DNA of 64,000 bases, taken from Oxytricha trifallax (lineage: Eukaryota > Ciliophora > Spirotrichea > Sporadotrichida > Oxytrichidae). The stretch is taken from contig ARYC01017546.1 of assembly GCA_000711775.1 (NCBI GenBank), forward strand, positions 1 to 64,000, written 5' to 3'. Position numbers and translations under genes: made by a program. Positions 1 to 10,666 of this stretch are shown here, one piece after another; the stretch's first letter is position 1, and each line of letters opens with the position of its first letter. The notes beneath the pieces were generated by a model. That model ran no database searches and was not told where the DNA came from. It saw only the letters and a list, made by a program, of their open reading frames with translations.

Positions 1-713
1 AACCATATGAGTTTTGCTTTAGCAGGTACGTTTATATGTAAGTAGTTTTCAATACAACTGTTAAGGTCTACTGCATTTAGTGCAGGAATATACATGGCTC
101 TCTCTTAAAAGCATGCTAAATATACATTACCAGCAGGTTGATTCATTAATTCTATTAGCTACTGCCTCTTGAGCTTCTCCTGTTGTTCTTTTTAAGTCTC
201 AAGATTATTAGATTTTCTTTTAGCGGGCACTAATTTGTAAGTCTCTTTATCTTAAATCAAGAACTCACTAAGGTGATGCTTCTGCATATGCTTCTTAACT
301 TTAGCTGAGTGAGTATAAGACTTCTCACAAGTCGTGCACTAGTACCTACCATCGACCCTATCATGCTTAAAATACACCTCAGCTTTCCCAGAGTGAACCT
401 CTTTCATATGTCTCTTCAAACTGGAATCAATAGAGAAAAAATTTTAGCAGTCTTAGCATTCAAAAGTTTTAATCCTTTAAATCTGAAGCTGTTCCTTTTC
501 CTCAACATCTTTTATCAATGTTTAAACTTCTATCTCAGCTTTCTGTTTCATGTTTTAAACCTATATAATAAAAACCTGTGCTTCAAATTCAAGAGCTCTT
601 AGCTCTGCCTCCCTCTCAATATAAATAACTTCTTGTTTCATGGTTGAACCAAAGTTAAGCATTGATTGACCTGCTCCTAAAAGTGCCACTCTACGATTTA
701 AGTTGACCGCCAT
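1..713 (-). CDS. TBE 57 kDa zinc-finger/kinase protein, N-terminal part
   Basis: With TAA/TAG as Gln the frame is open without a TGA from the ATG at 713 to the window edge, about 237 codons. It starts MAVNLNRRVALLGAG, is rich in Gln/Glu/Lys, and carries two C2H2 zinc fingers at roughly residues 85-150 (pattern C-x2-C-x12-H-x4-H in ECQDCQNFF...HMKEVH, then YQCTTCEKS...HMQKHH). The kinase domain known in this TBE protein would lie beyond the edge. It is divergent from the 22 kDa gene. In contrast to the transposase of the same copy, this frame is undamaged over the visible part. Its role in the element is not established; DNA binding is inferred from the fingers. Confidence 0.85.
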
Positions 714-1277
714 GTTTAAATTCAAATTTAAATTTCTATTATAAAGCTCTTAAAACCTCTATAGCTATAGCTGGACTATATAGGAGTTGATACAGCATTA
801 ATGATGGTTTGATCTCAGCTCTAAGACTTCATATTTATACTCAGTTTATAACTATAATTTTTGTAATCTTACACTTAATAATTTTGATTCTGGTACCAAC
901 TCAGATAAAAATCAGGTTGATACTGGTTTCAATCAAGTTTTGAACCAGATTTGAACTTTTCCATTAAAACCTCACTGGAATAAAACTAGGTACTAATTAA
1001 GTTTTGGTACTATTAAATTGGTACCAATTAAAATTAAATCGAATTAGTACCAGTACTAATTAAATTTAAACAAGTTTATACTAATTTAATTGAACTAAAT
1101 TGATAAAAATGGAGCTCCATTCTGAAGTTTGTTACAGCTTCTGCCAGCTTTCTCCACGTATCTTTACTGGGTTAACCTCCTATATGATGCCCATATTTAA
1201 TAGTAAGATTTTAAAGGATAGGATCCTGAAGTCTATAAATTAAAACTTGAAATTCATTAATAGGAAGAGGAACAAAG
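714..1277. other. TBE internal spacer between divergent 57 kDa and 22 kDa genes
   Basis: No coding frame is seen. Between about 890 and 1100 there are repeated variants of GGTACCAA/GTACTAATT in both orientations. The promoters of the two divergent genes should lie here, but I recognise no specific motif. Confidence 0.5.
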
Positions 1278-2685
1278 ATGGAATCATTCAATGAACAAAT
1301 GAAAAGAGTCGAGGCTCAAGAAATGATCTCAAGATTCAGAAGCAAGGAGGATCTCTATCGATACCTGACTTAGCATGGTAAATAAATTGATGTTAATCAA
1401 CGATGTATACAGTTGGTCTATTCCTTCCAACGATGGAAGGTACTAAAATATCATTCTTAAAAGCAATACTCTGCGAGGAGAAGAAAGCTTTTAAAAAAGG
1501 GGGGGCAACACCTGAACCAGTAAATTATATTCATATTTTAACCTCCCTAAAAGCTCTTTAAATGCACGACTAAGATCAAATAAGGGTCAATAAACATGAA
1601 TAAAGCATTAAAAATAGTTATAGACAACTCCATCATGTCCAAATGATAAAGTTTATTCATGAAAAAATCATATTAAAATTTGATTTTTTATTATTTTTTT
1701 TCAAAAATATTTTGTATTTTATTCTTGAATTTTGATTTAACTAAGTGTTATGCAAGCTATATCCCAACAAGTCACCGATTTAATTCAAGGAGGTATATCT
1801 TAATATGAGTTTAGCATACTTATATATATTTTGATCGGTGACTTGTTGGGATATAGCTTGCATAACACTTAGTTAAATCAAAATTCAAGAATAAAATACA
1901 AAATATTTTTGAAAAAATAATAAAAAATCAAATTTTAATATGATTTTTTCATGAATAAACTTTATCATTTGGACATGATGGAGTTGTCTATAACTATTTT
2001 TAATGCTTAATTCATGTTTATTGACCCTTATTTGATCTTAGTCGTACATTTAAAGAGCTCTTAGGGAGGTTAAAATATGAATATAATTTACTGGTTCAGG
2101 TGTTGCCCCCCCCCAAAAAAAGAAATCAAACTGATTGAAATAACTAACTGCCCAGAGATTTCAGTCACAAATCTCTACGAGGATGGAATGAAAGATGAGA
2201 AAGTGGTTATTTACCTTCCTAGCAAATAGTAACTCTCAAATAAGTTGCCTGAAAGAAACTTCTACTTTGGTGTTCTTGGTAAAATGAAAGATGATTATTT
2301 GAGAGAAATTATATAAGAAGCTCATAAGAAATGCTACTCTATTTCTCCTGAAGATTAAAAAAAGCAAGGAATACTAATAAGCGAGACCTGGCTAGCAGAG
2401 CTTAAGAAGCATCCTTTTCTCTAGTAAGCTTTGATTTATAACTTTTTAGGGAAACCTGGAACTGGTATATTTCTAATGAAAGAGAATGCAAAGGTTCACA
2501 GAGAGAGAAAGTCTCAAACCATTCATTAAGTTAGCAAGAGACTTTATAATGAAGTTTAAAAGCCTGATGAAATGAACATAGAAGCTGGTGCTGGTACAAA
2601 GAGAAGAAACATGGGTCCTAGTTAAGCACCAGAGGAAGAAAAAAAAGAGAAGCCGAATCCATTTAAAAGTACGTTTGATATGTGA
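1278..2685 (+). pseudogene. TBE 22 kDa protein gene split by a palindromic insertion
   Basis: Begins MESFNEQMKRVEAQEM and ends with TGA at 2683-2685 after NPFKSTFDM. The 3' part (2117-2685) is open and matches the copies at 28125-28914 and 63209-63991 (shared NCPEISVTNLY, LPSKQQLSNKLPERN, EEEKKEKPNPF). One frame change lies near 1417, and a 616-bp palindrome (1499-2114) sits after codons for EEKKAFK. Without the insert, and with one run of A restored, the frame runs EEKKAFKKEIKLIEI, so the insertion hit an otherwise readable stretch. It converges on the transposase gene with only 6 bp between stops. The protein's function is unknown. Confidence 0.88.
1499..2114. repeat. 616-bp near-perfect palindrome (foldback element) inside TBE copy 1
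   Basis: The left arm (1499-1779) and right arm (1834-2114) are reverse complements, about 281 bp each, around a 54-bp loop. The ends are homopolymers: GGGGGGGCAACACC on the left and GGTGTTGCCCCCCCCC on the right. It interrupts the TBE 22 kDa frame and is flanked by AAAAAAG on both sides, which fits a target duplication of 6-7 bp. I see no coding frame in it. The near identity of the arms implies recent origin or continuous correction of one arm by the other. Confidence 0.93.
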
Positions 2686-2691
2686 AATAAT

Positions 2692-3738
2692 TCATTCATT
2701 TAAGTCTAACACTTATTAATAAACATTCATTCTTCCTTTCCTTGAACATATCGTAGTCTAGTCTTTATCCACTCTCTTGCAACTACTCTGTATTAAGTCT
2801 ACTGTGCCGATTGGTAGATCATGCATTAGGTGATACAGCAAAAGTTTCTTGTAGTGAGTCTTAATCTAACTCCAATAGAATTCGATTCCATTAAACTGAG
2901 GACTGTAAGGAACGTTATACACAGGAGGTATCTTTTACTCTTCATAAGCTTTCTTAGATTACTTAGTCTTATGAATTGAGAGGTCATCAACAAACAGTAT
3001 GATCTCTTGATCGTTATCTTATCTCTTAGCTTATGTAAGAACTCTATATACTGCTCTACCTTAATAGAGCCAGGATGAATAACACAAGTTTCTAAGCCTG
3101 AATCTTCACTTATACCAGCCAAAATTGCGTGAGTGACTACCTTAACCTTTTAGTCATTCACTTCTATATTATCTTACTTCTTGTACCAAGACTTATTAAT
3201 AAAGGTGTTGAACGTAAACACAGCTTCATCAGGGTGTATGAACTTGATGCTATTATCAATAGACCTCTGCATTTAATCATATATATAGTTTAAATTATTA
3301 CTATAAAATGGCAGAGTATAGTCAGTCACTCTCTTCTCTCTGTTGACAGTCTTGAATGTAATACCATTCCTTCAATAAATATCTGCGATAGTCTATGGTG
3401 AGATACGCAAGTCAGGAAACTTGCTATGAAACATCACAGCTCGCTTGTCAAGTGGGAAATGTGCCCAATACTTTAAAGTCTTCGAATCACAGAGGTAGTC
3501 AATATGGTGCTGTGAGAACTTTTATTTTCTTGCAGGATGTTATATAGAACCAGAATTGAAATGCTAAACAGCTAGCAAACAGTGATACCTTACAGTAGAA
3601 ACACTCTTACAGAATAGCTTTGTAATCGCACAATAATTCATCACTGGTTATACTCGCACCATACATAAGCTTAAGCAGTAAATCTAAATATTTCTCATCA
3701 TAAATAGAGCCCAAAAATCTCTAATTTCTATTTCTCAT
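2692..3738 (-). pseudogene. TBE 42 kDa transposase (IS630/Tc1-mariner type, DDE), damaged
   Basis: Start ATG at 3738 (MRNRNQRFLGSIYDEKY), stop TGA at 2692-2694 (VLDLNE). The catalytic triad is readable on the minus strand as FIHPDEAVF, FVDDLSIHK and FNGIEFYW, matching the intact residues of copy 2. The N-terminal third is the helix-turn-helix DNA-binding part in this family. It is broken: a frame change between the N-terminal segment and the HIDYLCDSKTLKYWAHF segment, an in-frame TGA where other copies have Lys (IYKKNG), and a frame change just before the second Asp. TBE transposases are known to act in developmental genome rearrangement; this copy is unlikely to be functional. Confidence 0.9.
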
Positions 3739-3789
3739 TTTGCAAACTGGCCTAATTTCCCTACTAACCCTAATAAAAGCCCAACTATA

Positions 3790-3832
3790 CCCTACTAATC
3801 AAAGCACTTATAAACTTCACTAAGGGGTTTTG
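3790..3832. repeat. TBE copy 1 terminal repeat with C4A4 tip
   Basis: The strand reads AAGGGGTTTTG at the outer end, the inverse of the CAAAACCCC tips at 26761 and 26932. The 3-bp ANT-type target expected for TBEs fits the adjacent AAT. Confidence 0.75.
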
Positions 3833-3845
3833 AATGATATTATAA

Positions 3846-6800
3846 TTTATTATAATATTATAATCTAATATATTTACGACACTACTTTTAACTTGAGATA
3901 GAGAGAATATTCATCTTCAGTAGGATTATATTTTTAGTATTTCTTGAGGATGTCTTTTCCTTTGAGTTATAATAGTGTAATTTAGGATTATTAGCGAGAC
4001 ACTTCTATATTAATAGTAATAATTTGTTAGAACTAATTTCTATAAATCGTCTAGGTAATCAACCAATTTTAAATATATAAAAGTTTTTGATAATTAATTC
4101 TATATTCTAGTCAGGTGATTTGATCATATCAGATTCAAGATACCCATTCTAAGAATCTAAATTTTCAATAGTTAATTAGTCATTTTAACTTTTAAAGGGT
4201 TGTAGTTTCGATTGATCAAATATTACTGGAAGTAAATTACTGACAAAATTTTGATCAAAGATATCCTAGTAAGCTTCTCCTGGGCCTTTGACTTGGATTA
4301 AATATTAGCTTAATTATATATTATCAAAGAGATTAAGAGATTAAAGAAATACTAAATATATATTATATTTATTGTAAATTAACCTAATATTCGTTTTATG
4401 TTTCAGGTAGGGTACTTCTAGGCAACTCACTATAAAACTGTTTTTCTTGCTACTTTTTCTTCTCTCTAATTCTCCTCTCAGATAACAATCTCTCTGATTT
4501 TCTTGATGTCATTAAGGGATTCTTAACTTAAATTTAAATCCAAATTATTCTGGAAGAAGTTATCTGAATTATCATCAGTGTTTATATGTTCTAGTGATAA
4601 ATATTTTTATTGATTATTAAGAGAAGAGTTTCTTGGGTATTATTGGTTTCTATTAGGGATTATGTCATCGTATATTTTATTGGCGAATTCTTTTATAAAA
4701 AAATAAAGACAGTTTAAAAAATTGCAATAAAGAAGTCAACATTTTTTAAATTCTGATTATCCAATCTTGATGATATCATTTTTTACCATCTACTGCTGTG
4801 CAAGGGTGTATGCTAAATTAAAAATTTAGTTTTTAAGATAATCAAATAAATTTACATCCAAATATTTCAGATGAGGTAAGACTTTGCAAACCATTTCGAT
4901 TTGATTAAAGAATTGATTTAGCTCTTACTTGACTCGTTTTCTAAAATTCTAATTTTTCTTGTTTTGTTATAAGTTTATTTATTTTTCTTTAGCTATCTAT
5001 TAACATAAATTTTTACAAAAGCAATATATAAACTATAACCTTTTTACCATTGAAAATTATTTCAAAAAATTATATCCTTATGATTTTTATAAGACTATCT
5101 TTTCCTTGTTCATACCTAGTATTCCCCATTAAAATCTCTTAATTCTTTGATATATCACTTAATTATATTCTAGCTTTTTAACTGACCTCTCCCAACAATT
5201 TACTAGATATTTTATGCGATTTCTCTTTAACTCAATTACTCTTTCTACTTTTAAATTTACTTATAAGTTTAATATCCTTTGCTTTTATTTTAATCATCCC
5301 TTGTAAATTATTATAAATTAAGCAGACTTAAAATATCTGAAGTATTTTTGGCTTGAGTTTGATTATTTTAAATTAGTGATGTTTAGGTTTGATACAGATT
5401 TCCTTGCATTTTGAGTTTATCATTTTAGTGATTTTCGTGATTTTAGTCTTTAAAGTCTGATATCTGATTGTTTTACTATATTCCCTGCTATAGATCTATT
5501 GCGGAATTAAAATGCATCATAGTGCGTTAGAATTTGTTTAATTTTTGTAAATGTGAACTGCTTGTGCCTGAATTTGCATTTAAAAACTTATTTTGTTTTA
5601 GCTGCTATTTCTAGAATTATTTGCTATTGATTTATGTATAGATTGTTATCGGTATCTAAATATGCAGCTGATTCACCAATTAAATTTTTGTATTTTTACG
5701 AAACTTTTCTCTAGCTTAAATCTTATCGTTAATTATACTTTTTAACACTTTTTTATAAATTTTTTTCATAAAAATTTTGCTTAGTAAGTTATGAGAACTT
5801 TTTCAAAGTATTTTAATGATTTTAATTATTAGTTCCATCGGCCTAATTTTAAATTAGTAACTCGTTTTTACTGAAAAAAATTAGATTTTAAGATTATTTT
5901 CCCAAAACACTTTGAGCTCTAGTCTACTGCTTACTTTTAAGTTCTATAATATTAGTTGGTTTTATAACTGGAAACAATTTATTGAAGTTTTAAGTGGTGA
6001 TATTTGTAGATTAATAGTAATTTAATTTTGGATATCTTTGAGTAAACTGCTTGTTTAAGTCTATTTAAAAATCATATAGAAGATTTAATTATACTATTAA
6101 AACCCCAAGAATTAATTGATTTCGTAAGAATGTAAAAAGAATTATTTAAAAATTCTATTTTAGTGGGACTCCCTTTTTAAATACCCCGATTAGATAACAA
6201 ACTTTGATAAGCCTGAAAAACAGTACTGTTAAATTTCCTCTGTGATGAATTGTAATAGTTTTACTATAAGTGTTATTCTTAAGGCATCATTACATCAATA
6301 TTATGAATTTGACTGATACTTCTAGTTTTAGGAAATTACTTTGCCGAAATCTAAATTTTATTGGTCAAATTAAACTGCCCTTAGGTGTTATTGAATTACG
6401 TTTGAGTATTATTAAGCAGGAGGATCTTATTTTTCATCACTGATAGGCGGTTGGCGTGCTCCTCAATTGGTGAGATTTGAAAGTAATATTATAGAAATAC
6501 ATTCGATTTGGAAAAATGAATTAATATGAATTAATTATTAATTTCCTTAAGTTATTTTTTAAAATGCCTCCAAATCATAACAATATTTTACTCTCTGGAT
6601 ATCGCATTATAAATGAGACGGTTATTGTTATAACTATAATGATTATATCTCTTCTCACAAGCAAGGAAAACACATAATACTGTTTTTGGGAATGGCCTCA
6701 AAATAATAATATTCTCACTTTCTGCGATGTGTCATGAATAATGCTAGTAGTAAAGTTCAGCTAAAATTGGGGGATCTACCGTAGAATCGAATTATTTTTA

Positions 6801-7808
6801 ATTTTGAGTAACTTTGAATTTTTTTACTGCCCCAATTTTAAACCTTAATTAATTTAATTTTAATTAATTTACCCAAATCAAATATATTCCTACAATACTA
6901 AAAACTACCTGATCCACTTGCTTTAGTAGGCTTACTAGAGAGTTAAAGCCTCGTTTATGAGGGGTTATTGGAGTTTATATTTAGAATATTTTAATGTAAT
7001 TTAGGCTAATTTTAATCTTCTTTAGCAGTTTAGATTCCTGTGCTTTGATCTATCATAGTATATTTCTAATGAAAAATTTGGAAAATAATTCAAAGTAAAT
7101 ATTAATAATTTTTTAATAGTGTCATTAGTTGTACCAACTTATTTGTTCTCAAGTTTAAGTCTCTTGATCATTACTAAGCTATCTATAGGATAAGCATCCT
7201 TCCCTGCTGTGGCTACATGTGAATTTTTAAAAATATACTTGCATTTATTCTTCTAAATTTTGATATTGTTTACTTAATTAATAAAAATTTAATTACTGCT
7301 TTAATTATAATTCCTGTCAGTTTTGAATACTTATCTCTAAAGTGAGAACTTATCATATTCATTATTTCTAGGAATCTTTATTAATTTCTGTGTGCTCTTC
7401 CTATTTTGACTATTTTACTAAGCATTTTTATTTGTATTAGCTATTAGGATGGTGTATCATCTTGGAGTTTTGAGGTGTGTAGGACATCACAGGTTTCCGA
7501 AAAGGGGGTGTTTGACCTTGGTGATATTTAAATTGACTTTTTATTAAAAAGAATATATTAAAATCAATTCAATGCCTTCAAATTAGTAATAAGACTATTT
7601 TATTAATAAACCTGCTACAAAAAAGCCAATTATTGCTAATTTATGCAATATTTCCCTTTACATTGTAAGTTTCCAAATCACCATTTTCTAGTAAATTCTC
7701 ATCAAAATTATTTCCATAACTTTCCTATGTATCAGGGAAATTATTCCTACTCAATCAAAACTAATTATTATTATTCCTAGAGTGACCCCCCCTCAAATCC
7801 CTCTTCAT
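3846..7808 (-). CDS. Gene A: large interrupted protein gene, function unknown
   Basis: Starts at ATG 7808 (MKRDLRGGHSRNN; removing the 30-bp IES at 7740-7769 joins this in frame to FPDTQESYGNNFDE). Nearly the whole 3.9 kb is coding on the minus strand: long TAA/TAG-open segments at about 7530-7210, 7200-6900, 6490-6080, 6060-5750, 5700-5415, 5400-4760, 4690-4490, 4480-4420, 4300-4090 and 4010-3860. The product is rich in Gln/Lys/Asn/Ile, with a coiled, basic stretch (KKIRERRIREKKKQQEKQ) near the C-terminal end; no catalytic motif was recognised. Segments are separated by short IESs and one MITE. No TGA stop is reached before the TBE end at 3832, so the last part is probably beyond the transposon or the gene is cut by it. 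Confidence 0.75.
4480..4492. other. 13-bp IES in gene A, pointer CTC (GAG on the coding strand)
   Basis: On the minus strand the frame runs DIKKIRE then hits TGA; skipping 13 bp between two GAG codons in the same phase continues RRIREKKKQQEKQFYSE. The pointer is only 3 bp, so exact limits are uncertain by a few bases. Confidence 0.6.
4692..4754. other. 63-bp IES in gene A, pointer AATTCT
   Basis: Repeats of AATTCT at 4686-4691 and 4749-4754 lie in the same codon phase. Removal of 63 bp deletes an in-frame TGA and joins DIIKIGQSEF to ANKIYDDIIPNRNQQ. Confidence 0.75.
6492..6895. mobile_element. MITE (TA-flanked, about 0.4 kb) acting as an IES in gene A
   Basis: Terminal inverted repeats GAAATACATTCGATTTGG and, inverted, CCAAATCAAATATATTCC with outer TTGTAGGAATA-type tips. 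TA dinucleotides flank it (6492-6493, 6896-6897), as for Tc1/mariner insertions. It sits in the middle of gene A coding sequence, and joining the flanks at TA keeps the reading frame (KWIRQFLV then QYYFQISPIEEH). Same family as 40790-41204; 43118-43523 and 23248-26226 share the ends but have a different interior. Confidence 0.85.
7740..7769. other. 30-bp IES in gene A, pointer ATTATTCCTA
   Basis: The 10-bp direct repeat occurs at 7740-7749 and 7770-7779 in the same phase. Removal fuses MKRDLRGGHSRNN with FPDTQESYGNN and so decides the start codon at 7808. Confidence 0.85.
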
Positions 7809-8650
7809 TTTGCACTCTTGAAACTGTATTCAATTATTGCCTCATGTTTTAGCTGCCTGGATGAGGAATATTTGCTATATTCATAATGTGAATGCTGTTT
7901 TTTATATCCATCATTTTTAATTAATTATTTTATTGATATAGAAAACTTGATTATTACAACACAAATAAATTAAAAAATAGTTGTAAAACTCGTATTAATC
8001 ATTAAACTTATATAAGAACTTATTATAATAAATATAACTAACTTACTAATACTTTATATTTAAAAGTTTTGGGGGGGGTGAAAGTTTCCTTCGCTCGAGG
8101 AAGTTTCCTGCACTTTTTTAAAATATAGAAATTAATAAAATTTTACAAAATTTCAACAACAAAAATTTTTTACAACCCATAAATTTTAAGAGGATATTAT
8201 TTCATTATTTAAGAAGTTTAAGAAAAAATAGTGTTACATGTTGTTTAACATTATATAAGTATGGAAAATACAAGATATATTGAACCAGAATTTCAATAAA
8301 AATAGGATATAATATATGGAATTACTATGAGTACATAGAGGACAATAAAATGGTCTAGAGTATAGTTTATGATAAGTTTAAAATTGAAATCGTTGAAATG
8401 ATATTGACTAAATTATAATAAATTAAGTATAATTATAAAAATGAAATTAGTTCGGAAGTTGTTTGATGGTTGTTATAAAGATTAATTAAATAATTTAAAA
8501 AAAATAAAATTGCAGGAAACTTCCCTAAAATTTTTTTTATCATAAACAGGTGCAGGAAACTTTCCCCCCCAAATTTTTTTATCAAATCTTATGTAATTAA
8601 TGCTTAAAATATATATAAATCATTAGAAAAAGGTTTTACTATGCTTAAAT
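7809..8650. other. Intergenic DNA between genes A and B
   Basis: Very AT-rich. It holds the upstream region of gene A and the downstream region of gene B, and contains the foldback element at 8071-8570. No coding frame was found. Confidence 0.5.
8071..8570. repeat. About 500-bp element with inverted G-run/C-run ends
   Basis: The left end reads GGGGGGGGTGAAAGTTTCCT and the right end AGGAAACTTTCCCCCCC, an inverted repeat. Each end contains a second copy of the inner motif (GGAAGTTTCCTGCAC at 8099-8113; TGCAGGAAACTTCC near 8512-8525), so the ends can fold as compound hairpins. The interior is AT-rich without a convincing gene. The homopolymer tips resemble those of the palindrome at 1499-2114. 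Confidence 0.75.
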
Positions 8651-9828
8651 TCAATTAAGATATTTCTTAATATTTTTTCTCTCTTCTTTTATGACATCTC
8701 TGATCTCTCCAAGTATCTTTTTATAGAAAACTACTACTTTATCGTTATTCATGTTGTTTTTCAAGTTTTCCTTTTCTTCAGGAGAAAGTGCAAATGATGT
8801 AGATTCGTCCATGTATTCATTGATAAAATATTTATCAATAAAATATTTGTTAATTAAATTTCAGATAAATTATGATCTTTAAAAATAAATAATTAGGATA
8901 TTATGATAAATAATTTCTAATTGTGAAGTTATAGTAGACTGGTTATGAGGGAGGCTTGTATTATTTATATTGCTATTGTAGTTATTGCTGTTAAAATTTG
9001 AGTTAATATTAATTTTATTAATTAATAAATATAAATTAAATTGAGTTTGACAGCTTGTTGGTAATAATTTGTTTCTATTGAGGGAATATACTTTCTGGCA
9101 TATTTCTCTGCTAATTCCTCTTCTATATAGGATTCTATCTATCATTCTTCATCAATGATTGCTTTGATTAGTAGTTACTATGATTAATAGTATTTATTTA
9201 TATGTATTTATGATAAATTCTTCCTATTTTTAAAAAATAGTATTGCAGATTCATATATGAATATATGATTGGCATTTGAATCCAAAGATTGATATTAAGA
9301 GGGTGAACCCATTGATGTCAGAGTGTTTTACATTACTTAACTTTATTTCTATTACCCTATGCTATTCTCTTAAATATATTTATCATTAACACATTTACGT
9401 TTTAAATCTAATATATAAAACATAGAGTATTCATAATTAAATAAAGAATAGTTGATTATAATTATATTTTCTCCAAGTCACTTTTATTGTGCAAAATAGC
9501 GTTAGTTCTCTTGCTCTTTAAAATGCCTTTCTTTGCTGAGGCATTTGATTAAATACTAACATTCATATTGTTGCTGTCTCTTTTATCTCTGATTGATCCA
9601 TATTTGGAAATATATTAATTTTATTGTTTTAGATACTCGCTGAACTTTATTAATTAATAGGTAATATTTATTTAAGAATCTTTTCAAATTCAAAACATGT
9701 TTATAATACTTAAATATAGATAAAAAATCTTTAAGTTTTGCTAATTTATGCTTACTATTTAGTTTTGATTTTCTCACTTGAAAGTTAGCGTTTACTTTAT
9801 AATATGTTTGACTTAGATTCCCCTACAT
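8651..9828 (-). CDS. Gene B: small interrupted gene, function unknown
   Basis: Start at ATG 9828 (MQGNLSQTYYKVNANFQV), stop TGA at 8651-8653 after KNIKKYLN. Four minus-strand segments look coding: 9828-9600 (basic), about 9590-9440 (MNVSIQSNASAKKGILKSK, LHNKSDLEKI), 9152-8870 (Gln-rich, FQQQQLQQQYKQYKPPSQP) and 8830-8651 (MDESTSFALSPEEKEN then an acidic/basic helical tail). The segments are in different frames, so at least two or three IESs separate them; I did not resolve their pointers. It is divergent from gene D, whose start is 170 bp away. No domain recognised. Confidence 0.6.
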
Positions 9829-9997
9829 TATCCCCTTTCCTATTTTTATATTTATATTTATATATAAATTTTTCATATTTATGAACTCCCCAATTTGATC
9901 TTATTAATCAATAATCTAATCTTTAAAAAAAAATTGGCAAAATATTATCTTCTGAGAGTTGTTTACTTAACTTATTTTCTTCTCTCTGAAGATCTTT

Positions 9998-10660
9998 ATG
10001 TCATTTGCGAATTGGACTCGCTTCGGGCTTTTGGACAAGGAATAGTTTCTCTCATCTAGAGTCTTAATTGATTAACGTTGCTAATCGTCGGTTATTTTTC
10101 CAAATGCATTAGATGTTGAAAATTGGCTTTCATTCTTAATATATACTAAATTGTGAAAGAATTATTATGTGTTGAATAGAATTGTAGTGAAAATATTATA
10201 ATTCATGTGGGTCAAACTACTGTTAAGTATTTAATGACTTTTAAGATCGTTTATTATCATCCAGCTGCTTTTGGTACTTTTTAATTTCTTAATGATGCTT
10301 GACTAAGGCTTCCCTTGATGGACTTCTAAGTGGTACATAATTTAAGCTTTATCTTGATTCATGATGAAGGGGGTTTGTGGGGTTTTAAGATATTGAATTT
10401 TTTAAGGAATTTCTTTGGAAAGTATAGTTGAATGAGGAGTTTGGTGAGTCTTGGTCAGCTTTGTCACGTTGGGAGTAATCTAGAGAGTGGGCTGATCTTG
10501 TAATTGAGGTATCCTTTATATGATTTTGCTCAACCTAAAAATTATTATGCTTTTAATGGGAATGCTTAAATAAAGTAGAATTTTATAAGGGATAGCATTC
10601 ACATTTTAGACAAGATTTTATTAACAAATTAACATCAAAAGGAGTTCTAATGTTCACCTT
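9998..10660 (+). CDS. Gene D: interrupted gene, function unknown
   Basis: Start ATG 9998 gives MSFANWTRFGLLDKEQF, and the frame is open to VENWLSFLIYTKL. Further plus-strand segments follow in other phases: KELLCVEQNCSENIIIHVGQ with FKIVYYHPAAFGTF, IHDEGGLWGFKILNFLRN, LNEEFGESWSALSRWEQ and LYDFAQPKNYYAFNGNA. GC content and Trp/Gly/Glu content are well above the surroundings, which supports coding. Short IESs or decay must account for the phase changes; no stop was pinned down before the convergent gene C ends at 10667. No family recognised. Confidence 0.6.
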
Positions 10661-10666
10661 ATTCCA

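Larger units (their letters stand above)
1..3832. mobile_element. TBE transposon copy 1 (runs off the left edge)
   Basis: The three-gene layout of Oxytricha telomere-bearing elements is visible: 57 kDa gene (minus), 22 kDa gene (plus) and 42 kDa transposase (minus) next to the terminus. The right end at 3832 reads, on the minus strand, CAAAACCCC followed by TTAGTGAAG, i.e. C4A4-type telomeric repeat at the tip, as known for TBEs. Full TBEs are about 4.1 kb, so only a few hundred bases are missing to the left. The neighbouring minus-strand gene A is open right up to this end, so the TBE probably sits in or directly beside a gene and would be removed with the other internal eliminated DNA. Confidence 0.9.

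Noticed and set aside
309-602. 97-codon plus-strand frame and most other standard-code ORFs of 60-98 codons
   Set aside because: They are antisense or off-phase shadows; on the correct strand and with TAA/TAG as Gln the same bases encode TBE or host proteins.
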